From: a virus | IMG/VR virus record: IMGVR_UViG_3300006990_000045 | Location: 1 to 49,574 of that record | Direction: 5' to 3' (one strand) | DNA length: 49,574 nucleotides | Shown: positions 23,204 through 31,534 of the stretch, in pieces | Numbering within the stretch: position 1 is the first letter of the stretch | Layout: every line of letters starts with the position of its first letter | Notes under the pieces: model-generated | Database searches by the model: none | What the model saw: the letters and a program-made list of their open reading frames with translations, nothing else | What the model was told of the DNA's origin: nothing | Program-made: the position numbers and the translations under genes

Positions 23204-23818
23204 ATGTCAACGAAAAGGCTTTTAGCAGAACAAGTACAGAAAATACTAACGCCTCGCGTCACTACGGATGCAAAGATAGACATTCGTGAGTGTGAGTTGG
23301 CGGTATCGCAAGTGAGGGATAACATTGCTTACACCTTTCTTACTGCGGCAGCTTACCAAGATGAGTTAGACCTTTTCGGTGGTTTTGTTTCTTCTCCTGA
23401 CGAGTACACGATTCAAAAAGGTGATGACGGAAATTACTTTATTCAGCTTACCTCAACACCTTTAGACCTCCCAAAGAACATGGGCGTCTACGCTGTGTAC
23501 GGAAAAGAGGATATGTCCACTCAGTACCTTCCTGTTGGAATAAACTTCACAGCAATGTTCAAGGAAAGTGAGGCTCGGGATAACGAAGGCAACCCTGCTT
23601 TTGCTCTTCACGCGGATAAGTTAATCTTTCATGGAGATGTGACGGAGGGAACAGGGCTATATGTGGTGATGGTTAAAAGCGGTTTTGATATTCCTTCGCG
23701 AGGATTCTTTCCGATTCCACCAAGCTACGAAAGGGAAGTTGTAAGAGGGGCGTTAGAGATGCTTGCCCCTGAGAAGCAAATACCAGAAGATTTAATTAAC
23801 GACGGAATAGACAACTAA
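23204..23818 (+). CDS. neck/tail structural protein
   Basis: 204 residues. It begins with a helix (TKRLLAEQVQKILTPRVTTD), then alternating beta-like segments, and ends with PPSYEREVVRGALEMLAPEK, a helical tail. Size and place in the block fit a head-tail joining or stopper protein. No family is recognised with confidence. Gene spacing to both neighbours is a few bases. Confidence 0.6.
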   Translation: MSTKRLLAEQVQKILTPRVTTDAKIDIRECELAVSQVRDNIAYTFLTAAAYQDELDLFGGFVSSPDEYTIQKGDDGNYFIQLTSTPLDLPKNMGVYAVYGKEDMSTQYLPVGINFTAMFKESEARDNEGNPAFALHADKLIFHGDVTEGTGLYVVMVKSGFDIPSRGFFPIPPSYEREVVRGALEMLAPEKQIPEDLINDGIDN

Positions 23819-23819
23819 G

Positions 23820-24581
23820 ATGGCACTCAGCGCAAATAAAAGTTTAGAGCAAGTAGTAAAAGACTACATGATTGAGCGTGGGTTTGAGTCTCTTCACGGG
23901 TTCAGCCGATACCTAAACATGGCTATCCAAGGATTAAAGATATTGGAGCGTGACGTTTCCTCGCAAGTACAGAAGTGTGAACTTTCAGTTTCTAGCGCAC
24001 TCACCGCAGACCTTCCAAGTAACTGTGTAAAGACACTAGGTTTTGCTATACTAAAGAACAACACCTTCTACCCTCTTACTCACAGCTTCGACCAAGCGCC
24101 TGTAGGAACCGACTCGAACGGAGATGATGTTGTTAGTGATAACGAAGATAGTAATGCCGTTACAGGCATCGGAGTGGGCTTCTACACGACAACTACCACT
24201 AACCTTCACGGAGAGTTTATAGGTAGGATGTACGGGCTCTCGGGCAGACAAAACGGAACGTACTCAATAAACCAAGCACAGAACAGAGTAGAGTTCAACA
24301 GAAACTTCAGCACTAAGAACCCTGTGTACGTATTCTTCATTGGCAACCCCGATAAAATAGATGGTAAATACAGAGTAAACGAAATCAACGTAGAAGCTAT
24401 TAAGGCTTACATCCATTGGGCTGATATGCGGTACAAGAGAAGCGGAAGCATGGGCGCAAAGGAACAGGCTAAGATGGATTGGTGTAACGCTAAGATTAAA
24501 GCAATCGCCGACCACTCAAGCAAACGAAGAACAGATTGGGAAGATATTATCCGCAAGAACTTCAAAATGCTAAAATTCTAA
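23820..24581 (+). CDS. neck/tail adaptor protein
   Basis: 253 residues. The start (SLEQVVKDYMIERGFESLHG, then FSRYLNMAIQGLKILERDV) and the following CELSVSSALTADLPSNCVKT resemble tail tubular or head-tail adaptor proteins of podoviruses, with helices then a beta sandwich. The end is a charged helix (AKIKAIADHSSKRRTDWEDI). It is immediately upstream of the 1,386-residue protein and is probably assembled with it at the portal vertex. The assignment is from pattern and position only. Confidence 0.6.
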   Translation: MALSANKSLEQVVKDYMIERGFESLHGFSRYLNMAIQGLKILERDVSSQVQKCELSVSSALTADLPSNCVKTLGFAILKNNTFYPLTHSFDQAPVGTDSNGDDVVSDNEDSNAVTGIGVGFYTTTTTNLHGEFIGRMYGLSGRQNGTYSINQAQNRVEFNRNFSTKNPVYVFFIGNPDKIDGKYRVNEINVEAIKAYIHWADMRYKRSGSMGAKEQAKMDWCNAKIKAIADHSSKRRTDWEDIIRKNFKMLKF

Positions 24582-24582
24582 G

Positions 24583-27500
24583 ATGGCTACCGCAGAGGAA
24601 GTAAAAACATTTAGCGGTGGGATGAATAAAGACGACGACCCGCGTTTTTTACCAGATGGTGACTATACTGATGCGCTTAATCTTACCTCAAAGGTCGTAG
24701 ATGGTACGTCTGGAATTTTAACATCTCAAGTTGGAAATACGGAGATATGGACATACCTTGGCGTAGACGTTTCATTTAATTCATCTAGCGTAAATACAAC
24801 AACAGACGTTTTTACAACAGCAAGCACGACTTCCTTGATTGATGGCCTAGCTGTTAGGCTTTTAACATTTACATCATCAACAGCCGCCACTACCCAAAAC
24901 TCAGTTTATTTTATTGGTAGTATTGTTTCTAATACGTCTTTTAAGCTTTACCCAACGCAATCAGATGCCTTAGCATCGACAAATGCTATAGATATTTCAG
25001 TTGATTATGGCGCTCTTAATTGGGAGGTTTGTTATGCCTTACCCGTTGGTACTAATACGGTAATTGGGGCGCATGAAGACATTAGAAATAGCAGCGTTTA
25101 TTACTTCATCCACAATAGTAATGATAATCATGTTGTTTTAAAATATAACTCGCTTGAGAATGTAGCTAGACTAATCCTTCAAGACAACTCTTGGAATCAG
25201 CCATTCTCTCAATGGTATAGCCTTTATCAAAGCAGTTCTTGGGGGTCAGGTACTACTTATGATATGCTTGATATTGTGGAACATAATGGTAGTTACTATG
25301 TGAGCTTGCAAGATTCAAACTTAGGTGTAGACCCCGAGGGCGCTGATACAACAACCACTGCGGCAAACACAACCCCTGTTTATACTGAATTGTACTGGAA
25401 GAAGTTGGATAATTACCTTAACTTTCCATCAGCCACAATAAGTATAACTGGTATCGAGACGTTTGAGTATGATGGAGACACGTTCCTTTCTTGGACTGAC
25501 GGCTCTAATGAACCCAAAATGGTTAATGTGGATAGGGCTATGGCTTATGGTGCGGCTAATAGATATGCACCAATGGAGCCTGAGTACACAAATCTGTACG
25601 CAAATACCCCGCAGTACATCGTAAAGTCTGCTTATCAAAACGATTCTGATGTCGATGGTAATACTGTTGGGCGGAAGATGTTTCAGTTCAGGTATCGTTG
25701 GAGATACAGAAACGGGGAAGTCTCGGCAATGTCTCCGATTTCAAAAGTACCACTACCTACCAACAACGTAGCTTCTGGGCAGATAACAGCAGAGAACAAT
25801 AAGATAAGATTAAAGATACCTGTAAGGGATAATTACAACAACGCTTCCACTAACACAGGTTGGGCAAGTGAGGTTGAGTCTGTTGAGGTGTTCTATAGGG
25901 ATAATGGAACTAATAATACTGGTAGTTGGTATAACGCCACAACCCTTAAAATAGATGACGCTACGATAAGGTCGCAAGAGGACTTTGCTATAAGTGCAGT
26001 TGACACAGGAACGGAGCTAATAACAATAGGAACTGATAGGTTGGCTGTTGGTGACCCCGTTCAGTACAACTCTTCAGGAACAGATATTACAGGGCTTACT
26101 TCTGGAACTGTGTATTATGTAACGCTTCCAAGTGGTAACGATGTTTCATTAGCAATATCTATTAGAAACGCATTAAATAGTACAGCAATAAATTTAACTG
26201 GTGCGGGTTCTGGAACGCAAACTCTTACTAACTTCTACGACGCTCAAGACGCACCTTTTTGGATAGAGTACGATTTCTATGAGAGTGCCACATCGGTGGC
26301 CGTTGATACGTTGGAGGCGAATTTATTGTATGACTTCATCCCGCGAAAAGCAAAGTCATTAACCTTATCTAACTCAAATAGATTAAACTTTGGAAACGTT
26401 ACAAACGGATACGACTTTGATGTTTCTAATTTAGATATAACCGTATCCTTAAACCCATCCACAACGGAAAACGGAATGGCAGTAAGTGGTTTTAAGTCAG
26501 GCAGTTACCATAAGTTTGGTATTGTTTACTCAGACGCTCAGGGGAGGTTGTCTACGATTTACACAAACGAAAATTGTCTTTTCTATATACCATACCCTAA
26601 CTCTGTTAATACGGACTCTAATTGGCTTAAAATAAATATCGGGCACTCTCCACCTTCTTGGGCTACTCATTATCATGTTGTTTGGTCTGGGAACCAAAGT
26701 AAATCTAACTATATTCAGTTTGTGGGGGCTGCGGCAGGCACTCCTGCGGGTAAGACAAACATTAGAACTGTTGCGATGAAAAGTGTTAACGACCTTAATG
26801 ATGAGGCTGACACTTCTAACGTTAACTACAACTACTCTTTTACTGAGGGTGATATAATCGTACCAATAAAAGAGGCTGGTTCCTCGCCGAGTCCTGATGT
26901 ATATTATAGGGATATAGGCGGTACAGACGAGGTTGACTACTCTCAAGTATTAGAGTTTGACTCCGCAACCAATACAATTACCTTTGACGTAGATGGGTGG
27001 AAAACGTTTGGCGCAAGTGGGGATGTGTATGAGATTTATAGTCCAGCAAATATTTCAGATACATCTCTATGGTACGAGATTGGTGATGCTTATAGGCTTG
27101 GGTTTGATGAAAACGGAGCCTTAGCTCATAATGCTTATAACGGAACTTCTAACTCTCAGAACCAAAAGATAGGAGTCCAAGACGCTGTTGTTGTAGCGCA
27201 GGCTGGTGATTGCTATATGTTTGGTATCGGTCAATGGATTGACTCCCTTTCCACGCCATATCCTGTATATGGCGGTATTGAGGCTAGATATACAGCGCCC
27301 ATATACGGGCCTGTCGCATCTTCTATTGGGAGACCTAATGTTGTGAATGATAGTTTTGCGGAAGTAAACTACGAAACAGAGATAGATTACACGGAGCCAT
27401 TCTTAGATAACACAAACTTCTTTGGCGTATCTAGGGCTTACGATAGCAACTTTGTAGATAACTTAAATCAATCTTACGGAGACATTCAACTGCTACATTC

Positions 27501-28743
27501 CTATGGTGATTTTATCATCTGCATACAGTCTAATAGGACTTCTAGGTTAATGTCTGATAAATATTATATAAACACAGCTGATTTAAGTGGTAGTATTATA
27601 GGTCAAACTAATTCTCCGCTATCAGAGCCACAGTATTTTAACGGAAGATACGGGACTAAAAATCCAGAGAGTTTCGCAGCTTATGGTTCTTCTATGTTTT
27701 GGGTGGATACCGGAAGTGGCGCTGTTGTTAAGTGTGACGGAAATGGGCTTATGGATATTGCTGAGATAAAAATGTCTAGTTACTTTGAAAGTAACCTTAC
27801 ATCAAGCACAGCTCAGTCGATAAGAGCGAATTTTTCAGCCGCAAATAAGATAATAGGCGCATATAACGTAAATGATTCTGAATACGTGATTAATCTAATT
27901 ACGTTTGACGAGGTTTCAGTAATATCGGCAGCAGGGCAGGCTCCGAATTATTTTGAGTTTTATTTTTCAAATCCAGACCAAGAAAAAGGGTATGTTTCCT
28001 ATATTTCAAATCTTGGATTCACTTACATTAAAGCTCAAGACGGAAGTAATTACAATATTGTAAAAGCAAGCTATTTTCAAAGTGTTGATAATGGATTTGA
28101 AGCTTTTCCAGTGCAAACTATAGGTGGCGTTGATTATGAAATTCAAGCGGGAACTCAATATTTAGTTATACCAATACCAACTACGATAGCCTTTAACAAT
28201 GAGAAGAAAAGATGGAATAGTAAATATTCTTTTATCCCACAACACATGGTTTCTTCTGGAAACTATTTAGCGTCTTTTAAAAACGGGCTTATGTATATTC
28301 ACTCTCAAGATACATATAGGACGGATAGCGGCTCTAGTTATATTAATAACCCTAACTGGAATAGATTTTATGGAAATGTGTATAATTCGTATGTTGAGTT
28401 TTGCGCAAACAAGGAGCCTATTAAGATAAAGGTTCCGTTAAGCATAAACGTTGAGAGTAATCAGTCATGGTCTATGCCGTATTGCATAAATGAGCGCAAG
28501 CAAGCGACGGAGCTTGCCGCTGCAGATTTTGAACTTTTTGAGGGTCAATATTGGTCTAATTTTCTTCGTGATAAATACACACCGAATTTAGATTACCCAT
28601 TGTTAGATGGCGATGAAGTGCGCGGGGCTTATCACATAATAAAGCTAGAAACAGCAATTCAAACAAGCACTCAATCTTTTACTGCGCCGTTACCTATATT
28701 GTTTTCAGTAACTGTACTACAACTTTACTCTCCAATAAGCTAG
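24583..28743 (+). CDS. large tail hub/nozzle-type protein
   Basis: 1,386 residues. The start (TFSGGMNKDDDPRFLPDGDY) is the form seen in the large tail tubular/nozzle proteins of podoviruses, which begin with a G-G-x-N type motif and are rich in beta propeller strands. The body is rich in Asn, Ser, Thr, Tyr and Gly with no enzyme motif. Two copies of the inserted beta module are present (about 65-148 and 467-552). Blocks such as FRYRWRYRNGEVSAMSPISK and FGIVYSDAQGRLSTIYTNEN recall fibronectin-like or propeller repeats. The protein probably forms the distal tail tube. From here the DNA looks somewhat more AT-rich than the upstream genes. Confidence 0.65.
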   Translation: MATAEEVKTFSGGMNKDDDPRFLPDGDYTDALNLTSKVVDGTSGILTSQVGNTEIWTYLGVDVSFNSSSVNTTTDVFTTASTTSLIDGLAVRLLTFTSSTAATTQNSVYFIGSIVSNTSFKLYPTQSDALASTNAIDISVDYGALNWEVCYALPVGTNTVIGAHEDIRNSSVYYFIHNSNDNHVVLKYNSLENVARLILQDNSWNQPFSQWYSLYQSSSWGSGTTYDMLDIVEHNGSYYVSLQDSNLGVDPEGADTTTTAANTTPVYTELYWKKLDNYLNFPSATISITGIETFEYDGDTFLSWTDGSNEPKMVNVDRAMAYGAANRYAPMEPEYTNLYANTPQYIVKSAYQNDSDVDGNTVGRKMFQFRYRWRYRNGEVSAMSPISKVPLPTNNVASGQITAENNKIRLKIPVRDNYNNASTNTGWASEVESVEVFYRDNGTNNTGSWYNATTLKIDDATIRSQEDFAISAVDTGTELITIGTDRLAVGDPVQYNSSGTDITGLTSGTVYYVTLPSGNDVSLAISIRNALNSTAINLTGAGSGTQTLTNFYDAQDAPFWIEYDFYESATSVAVDTLEANLLYDFIPRKAKSLTLSNSNRLNFGNVTNGYDFDVSNLDITVSLNPSTTENGMAVSGFKSGSYHKFGIVYSDAQGRLSTIYTNENCLFYIPYPNSVNTDSNWLKINIGHSPPSWATHYHVVWSGNQSKSNYIQFVGAAAGTPAGKTNIRTVAMKSVNDLNDEADTSNVNYNYSFTEGDIIVPIKEAGSSPSPDVYYRDIGGTDEVDYSQVLEFDSATNTITFDVDGWKTFGASGDVYEIYSPANISDTSLWYEIGDAYRLGFDENGALAHNAYNGTSNSQNQKIGVQDAVVVAQAGDCYMFGIGQWIDSLSTPYPVYGGIEARYTAPIYGPVASSIGRPNVVNDSFAEVNYETEIDYTEPFLDNTNFFGVSRAYDSNFVDNLNQSYGDIQLLHSYGDFIICIQSNRTSRLMSDKYYINTADLSGSIIGQTNSPLSEPQYFNGRYGTKNPESFAAYGSSMFWVDTGSGAVVKCDGNGLMDIAEIKMSSYFESNLTSSTAQSIRANFSAANKIIGAYNVNDSEYVINLITFDEVSVISAAGQAPNYFEFYFSNPDQEKGYVSYISNLGFTYIKAQDGSNYNIVKASYFQSVDNGFEAFPVQTIGGVDYEIQAGTQYLVIPIPTTIAFNNEKKRWNSKYSFIPQHMVSSGNYLASFKNGLMYIHSQDTYRTDSGSSYINNPNWNRFYGNVYNSYVEFCANKEPIKIKVPLSINVESNQSWSMPYCINERKQATELAAADFELFEGQYWSNFLRDKYTPNLDYPLLDGDEVRGAYHIIKLETAIQTSTQSFTAPLPILFSVTVLQLYSPIS

Positions 28744-28758
28744 TAATGCTTATTTTTG
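28725..28758 (+). promoter_or_regulatory. TTACA-type phage promoter variant (TTACT)
   Basis: TTACT (28725-28729), 21 bases, TATTTTTG (28751-28758), ten bases before the next ATG. One base differs from the other six sites in the first box; the spacing is identical. Confidence 0.65.
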
Positions 28759-28768
28759 CATTTAGATT

Positions 28769-29305
28769 ATGATTATTAGTTCTATTGTAAAAAAAGTTCG
28801 CGGGATATTCAAGCGCAAAGATATTGCAAAGGAAGCCCTAGAAAGCATTAATGAGAATCGTGGTCTGTTATGGGAGAAGATAGCGATATTTAAAGAACAA
28901 GTACTCAGCATAGAGGGGTCGGTAAGGCATCACACAGAAGAGATGGACGACCTTTTTCCCACGAAGCATCACCTGAAGAATGGGATGTACACGCGGGAGG
29001 TCTTCATGCCAAAGGGTTCGTTGGTAGTAAGCTTTATACACAAGCAAGACCACCCATCGTTCTTCCTTGAGGGTGAGATGTCTATACTGATGGACACTGG
29101 AGAGGTAAAAAGAATTAAAGCGCCGATGCAGTTTCAAACTGAGACAGGCACACAGAGAGTAGCTTATATGCACGAAGACTGTAGATGGACTTGTGTGTAT
29201 AGGACGGATGCAAAAGAAATTGAGGTAGCGGAAAAAGAAGTTTATACAGAGGACTTCACTGAGCTACCTGAACACGTAATATTGAATAAGAGATGGCTGG
29301 AGTAG
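28769..29305 (+). CDS. cupin-like protein
   Basis: 178 residues. The N-terminal 45 residues are a basic helix (IVKKVRGIFKRKDIAKEALE). The rest has the alternation of short strands and glycines of a cupin barrel: TREVFMPKGSLVVSFIHKQD, HPSFFLEGEMSILMDTGEV and RVAYMHEDCRWTCVYRT. Metal-binding histidines are partly present, but the cupin assignment is by pattern. Such proteins occur in phage tail and neck gene blocks. It is the first gene after a TTACA promoter and overlaps the next gene by 13 bases. Confidence 0.6.
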   Translation: MIISSIVKKVRGIFKRKDIAKEALESINENRGLLWEKIAIFKEQVLSIEGSVRHHTEEMDDLFPTKHHLKNGMYTREVFMPKGSLVVSFIHKQDHPSFFLEGEMSILMDTGEVKRIKAPMQFQTETGTQRVAYMHEDCRWTCVYRTDAKEIEVAEKEVYTEDFTELPEHVILNKRWLE

Positions 29306-30177
29306 TAGCAGGATTAGCATTAACTGGCGTAGGGATGGGTATTAAAGCGGGACAAAATTTCTCGCAAGCAAAAAAGCAAAGAAAATCCGCAAGGGGTAAG
29401 CAGTTTGCCGAAATGGGGATATATAAGAAGGGGGATGGGACTTACGGTGCTGATAAGAGCCGTATGATTGAATACACAGACCCCGCTACTGGAGAGACTA
29501 AACTGGTTCCTCAAGCTTTTGCTGGATTAGTCGCAGCAAGAGAGAACCAACAGAACATGGAACTTGCTCAAGCTGATAGAACCAAGAAACTTGAAGGTCT
29601 TGAGAGTCAGTATCAAACCTTAGCACAACAAGGATTACCCGATGCTGTAGAGCGGGGGATGGAACAAAACATACAACAAGGTACTAATCAATTGCTTAGA
29701 GGGTTGCAAGCATCACGTTCAGGGCTTCGCGGGTTAAGCGGAGTAGCCTCCCAACAGAATCAAGGCTATCAGAACCTTGCAATGATGGACGCACAAGCAA
29801 GGCAATCTGCTACTCAGAACTATCTTAACTTCCAAAACCAAGCTTCGGCAGAGCAATACGCAATGCAACAAGACCAACTAGCGTTAAACAACGCATTCGC
29901 AGCGCAGCAACTAGGAATTTACAACCAAGGTCAAGACCAAATCAACGCTCTTTACGGAGCAGCTCAACAGAACATGAATGAGGGTTGGAACACCGTGGGG
30001 GATGCCTTTGGTGCTGCTGGTAATATTGCTGGCGCTGGAGGTTTTGGCGGGGGCGGTAAAAAAACCCCAACCACCCCAACCACCCCAACCACCCCACAAC
30101 AAGGATTATATCAAGGGTTAGGTCAAGGTGGTTATGGAAACAAAAGCTTCGGAGAACTGCTAGCGGATGGTAATTAA
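29293..30177 (+). CDS. Gln/Ala-rich internal virion protein
   Basis: 294 residues. It starts with a glycine-rich hydrophobic stretch (AGVVAGLALTGVGMGIKAGQ), then a Gln/Ala helical region (NYLNFQNQASAEQYAMQQDQ). It ends with a glycine loop and a Thr-Pro repeat. Such composition, with a membrane-like N-terminus, is typical of small ejection or internal proteins in podovirus virions, which insert into the host envelope. It is followed by two more large proteins likely to share that role. Confidence 0.6.
   Translation: MAGVVAGLALTGVGMGIKAGQNFSQAKKQRKSARGKQFAEMGIYKKGDGTYGADKSRMIEYTDPATGETKLVPQAFAGLVAARENQQNMELAQADRTKKLEGLESQYQTLAQQGLPDAVERGMEQNIQQGTNQLLRGLQASRSGLRGLSGVASQQNQGYQNLAMMDAQARQSATQNYLNFQNQASAEQYAMQQDQLALNNAFAAQQLGIYNQGQDQINALYGAAQQNMNEGWNTVGDAFGAAGNIAGAGGFGGGGKKTPTTPTTPTTPQQGLYQGLGQGGYGNKSFGELLADGN
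30064..30096 (+). repeat. 9-bp tandem repeat ACCCCAACC
   Basis: Three full copies of ACCCCAACC (30064-30090) and a partial fourth, encoding Thr-Pro-Thr units in the C-terminal linker of the protein at 29,293. The tract is in frame, so slippage would change linker length without breaking the protein. Confidence 0.85.
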
Positions 30178-30188
30178 GATAGTATAAA

Positions 30189-31523
30189 ATGGCAGGAAGA
30201 ACACAACCAATAGTATATAAGCCAACGAACGTAACTAAGTACGCTGATGCTTATGCTAACAGGCTTAACGCTGCTGCGGCGGAAGCTAAGAAGCAACAAG
30301 CTATTCGTGATAAGCGTAGGCAAAAAATGTCTGATGAGTTGGATGTGTCTATGGCAGGAACCTTTGTCGCTCCTGCGGCTCAAGACGCATGGGATGCGTA
30401 CCGAGAGGAGAAAATGAAATATCTTCAAGAAAATCCCAACAAGATAAAGCGAGTAATTAGTGAGTTGACAGAATATAAAAAATCTTTAGGCGGGGTTGAC
30501 GAAGAGTACATAAGAAAATCATCAGCCATCGACCCTAATACACAGCATGGCGTTGATTATGCTATGTCGGAAGCTGCTAAGGGCTTGCCAGAAGGTGCTA
30601 ACCACAATAATATAAACCAAGTACGTCAAGCTGCTTTGTATCCGTTTAATATGGTTACTGACAAACAAAACCTAGAGGAGGGTATTTCGGCTGCTCAGGC
30701 TTCGGTTTTAGAGGACATCTATAATAGCGACGAAAGAGATGATTTCTTTGTTTCAGGTCAAACTATTACTAATATTGGTGACGGGTATCAAAGCACGAAG
30801 TTTGCTAGGAATGTAATCGACGATGATACAAAAAAGATGGAAATTGCTCGAAGGATAGTAGGTAGGCTTGAAGATAAGTATTTAGTTGAGGCTAGTTTTC
30901 TCGCTAACAACAACAACGACTTTAACTTAGAGACAGAGATTTCTCAAAGAAACATGGGGCTTGCTCCGTTTGCAGGAAAGGCACAGAAAGACGATAAAGA
31001 TAAAAGTAGTTTTGACTTTAAGTATTTAGGTGATAATGCTTGGAGTAACGGATTGTTCTCGTTTGTTCGCGGTGAGACTAAAAAAGGAAGAACGGCGAAA
31101 TTCCAAGAGGAGGTTTCTACTGACTTTATTTCTATAGAGAAAGAAAAATCCACAGGAGACGTCCCTATTCAAGAGTACTTCTACGAGGGGCAAAATATTA
31201 AGGGTCGGGTAAAGGGCATTGAGAAGGTTGGTGACACTATCTACGCTGTTGTCCCAACTACTATTGATGCTCCCAAAGTGATTAATGGAAAGGAGTACCC
31301 TAACAGTAAGGTTAAAAAAAGAGTAGACGCTAGAGTAGAACTTGACCCCACATACAACCTATCTATATTTACAAACGCTTACAAGATAAGCCCAAGTCAG
31401 CTAGAGTATATGCTTTCCAATAAGCGTGGTGGGACTCAATCAGGAAATGTTGGATACAATAACTCGAATAACAACAGATTTACTCAGAGCCCTCCACCTA
31501 CTCCACCATCAATGGGTCAATAA
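30189..31523 (+). CDS. internal virion protein, unknown
   Basis: 444 residues, helical and charged (AYANRLNAAAAEAKKQQAIR at the start), with a coiled-coil centre and an Asn/Ser/Pro-rich end (NNNRFTQSPPPTPPSMGQ). There is no enzyme motif or membrane helix. It lies between the Gln/Ala-rich protein and the giant protein, matching the three-gene internal/ejection set seen in many podoviruses (small, medium, giant). Exact role unknown. Confidence 0.6.
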   Translation: MAGRTQPIVYKPTNVTKYADAYANRLNAAAAEAKKQQAIRDKRRQKMSDELDVSMAGTFVAPAAQDAWDAYREEKMKYLQENPNKIKRVISELTEYKKSLGGVDEEYIRKSSAIDPNTQHGVDYAMSEAAKGLPEGANHNNINQVRQAALYPFNMVTDKQNLEEGISAAQASVLEDIYNSDERDDFFVSGQTITNIGDGYQSTKFARNVIDDDTKKMEIARRIVGRLEDKYLVEASFLANNNNDFNLETEISQRNMGLAPFAGKAQKDDKDKSSFDFKYLGDNAWSNGLFSFVRGETKKGRTAKFQEEVSTDFISIEKEKSTGDVPIQEYFYEGQNIKGRVKGIEKVGDTIYAVVPTTIDAPKVINGKEYPNSKVKKRVDARVELDPTYNLSIFTNAYKISPSQLEYMLSNKRGGTQSGNVGYNNSNNNRFTQSPPPTPPSMGQ

Positions 31524-31534
31524 TCTAAGTAATA

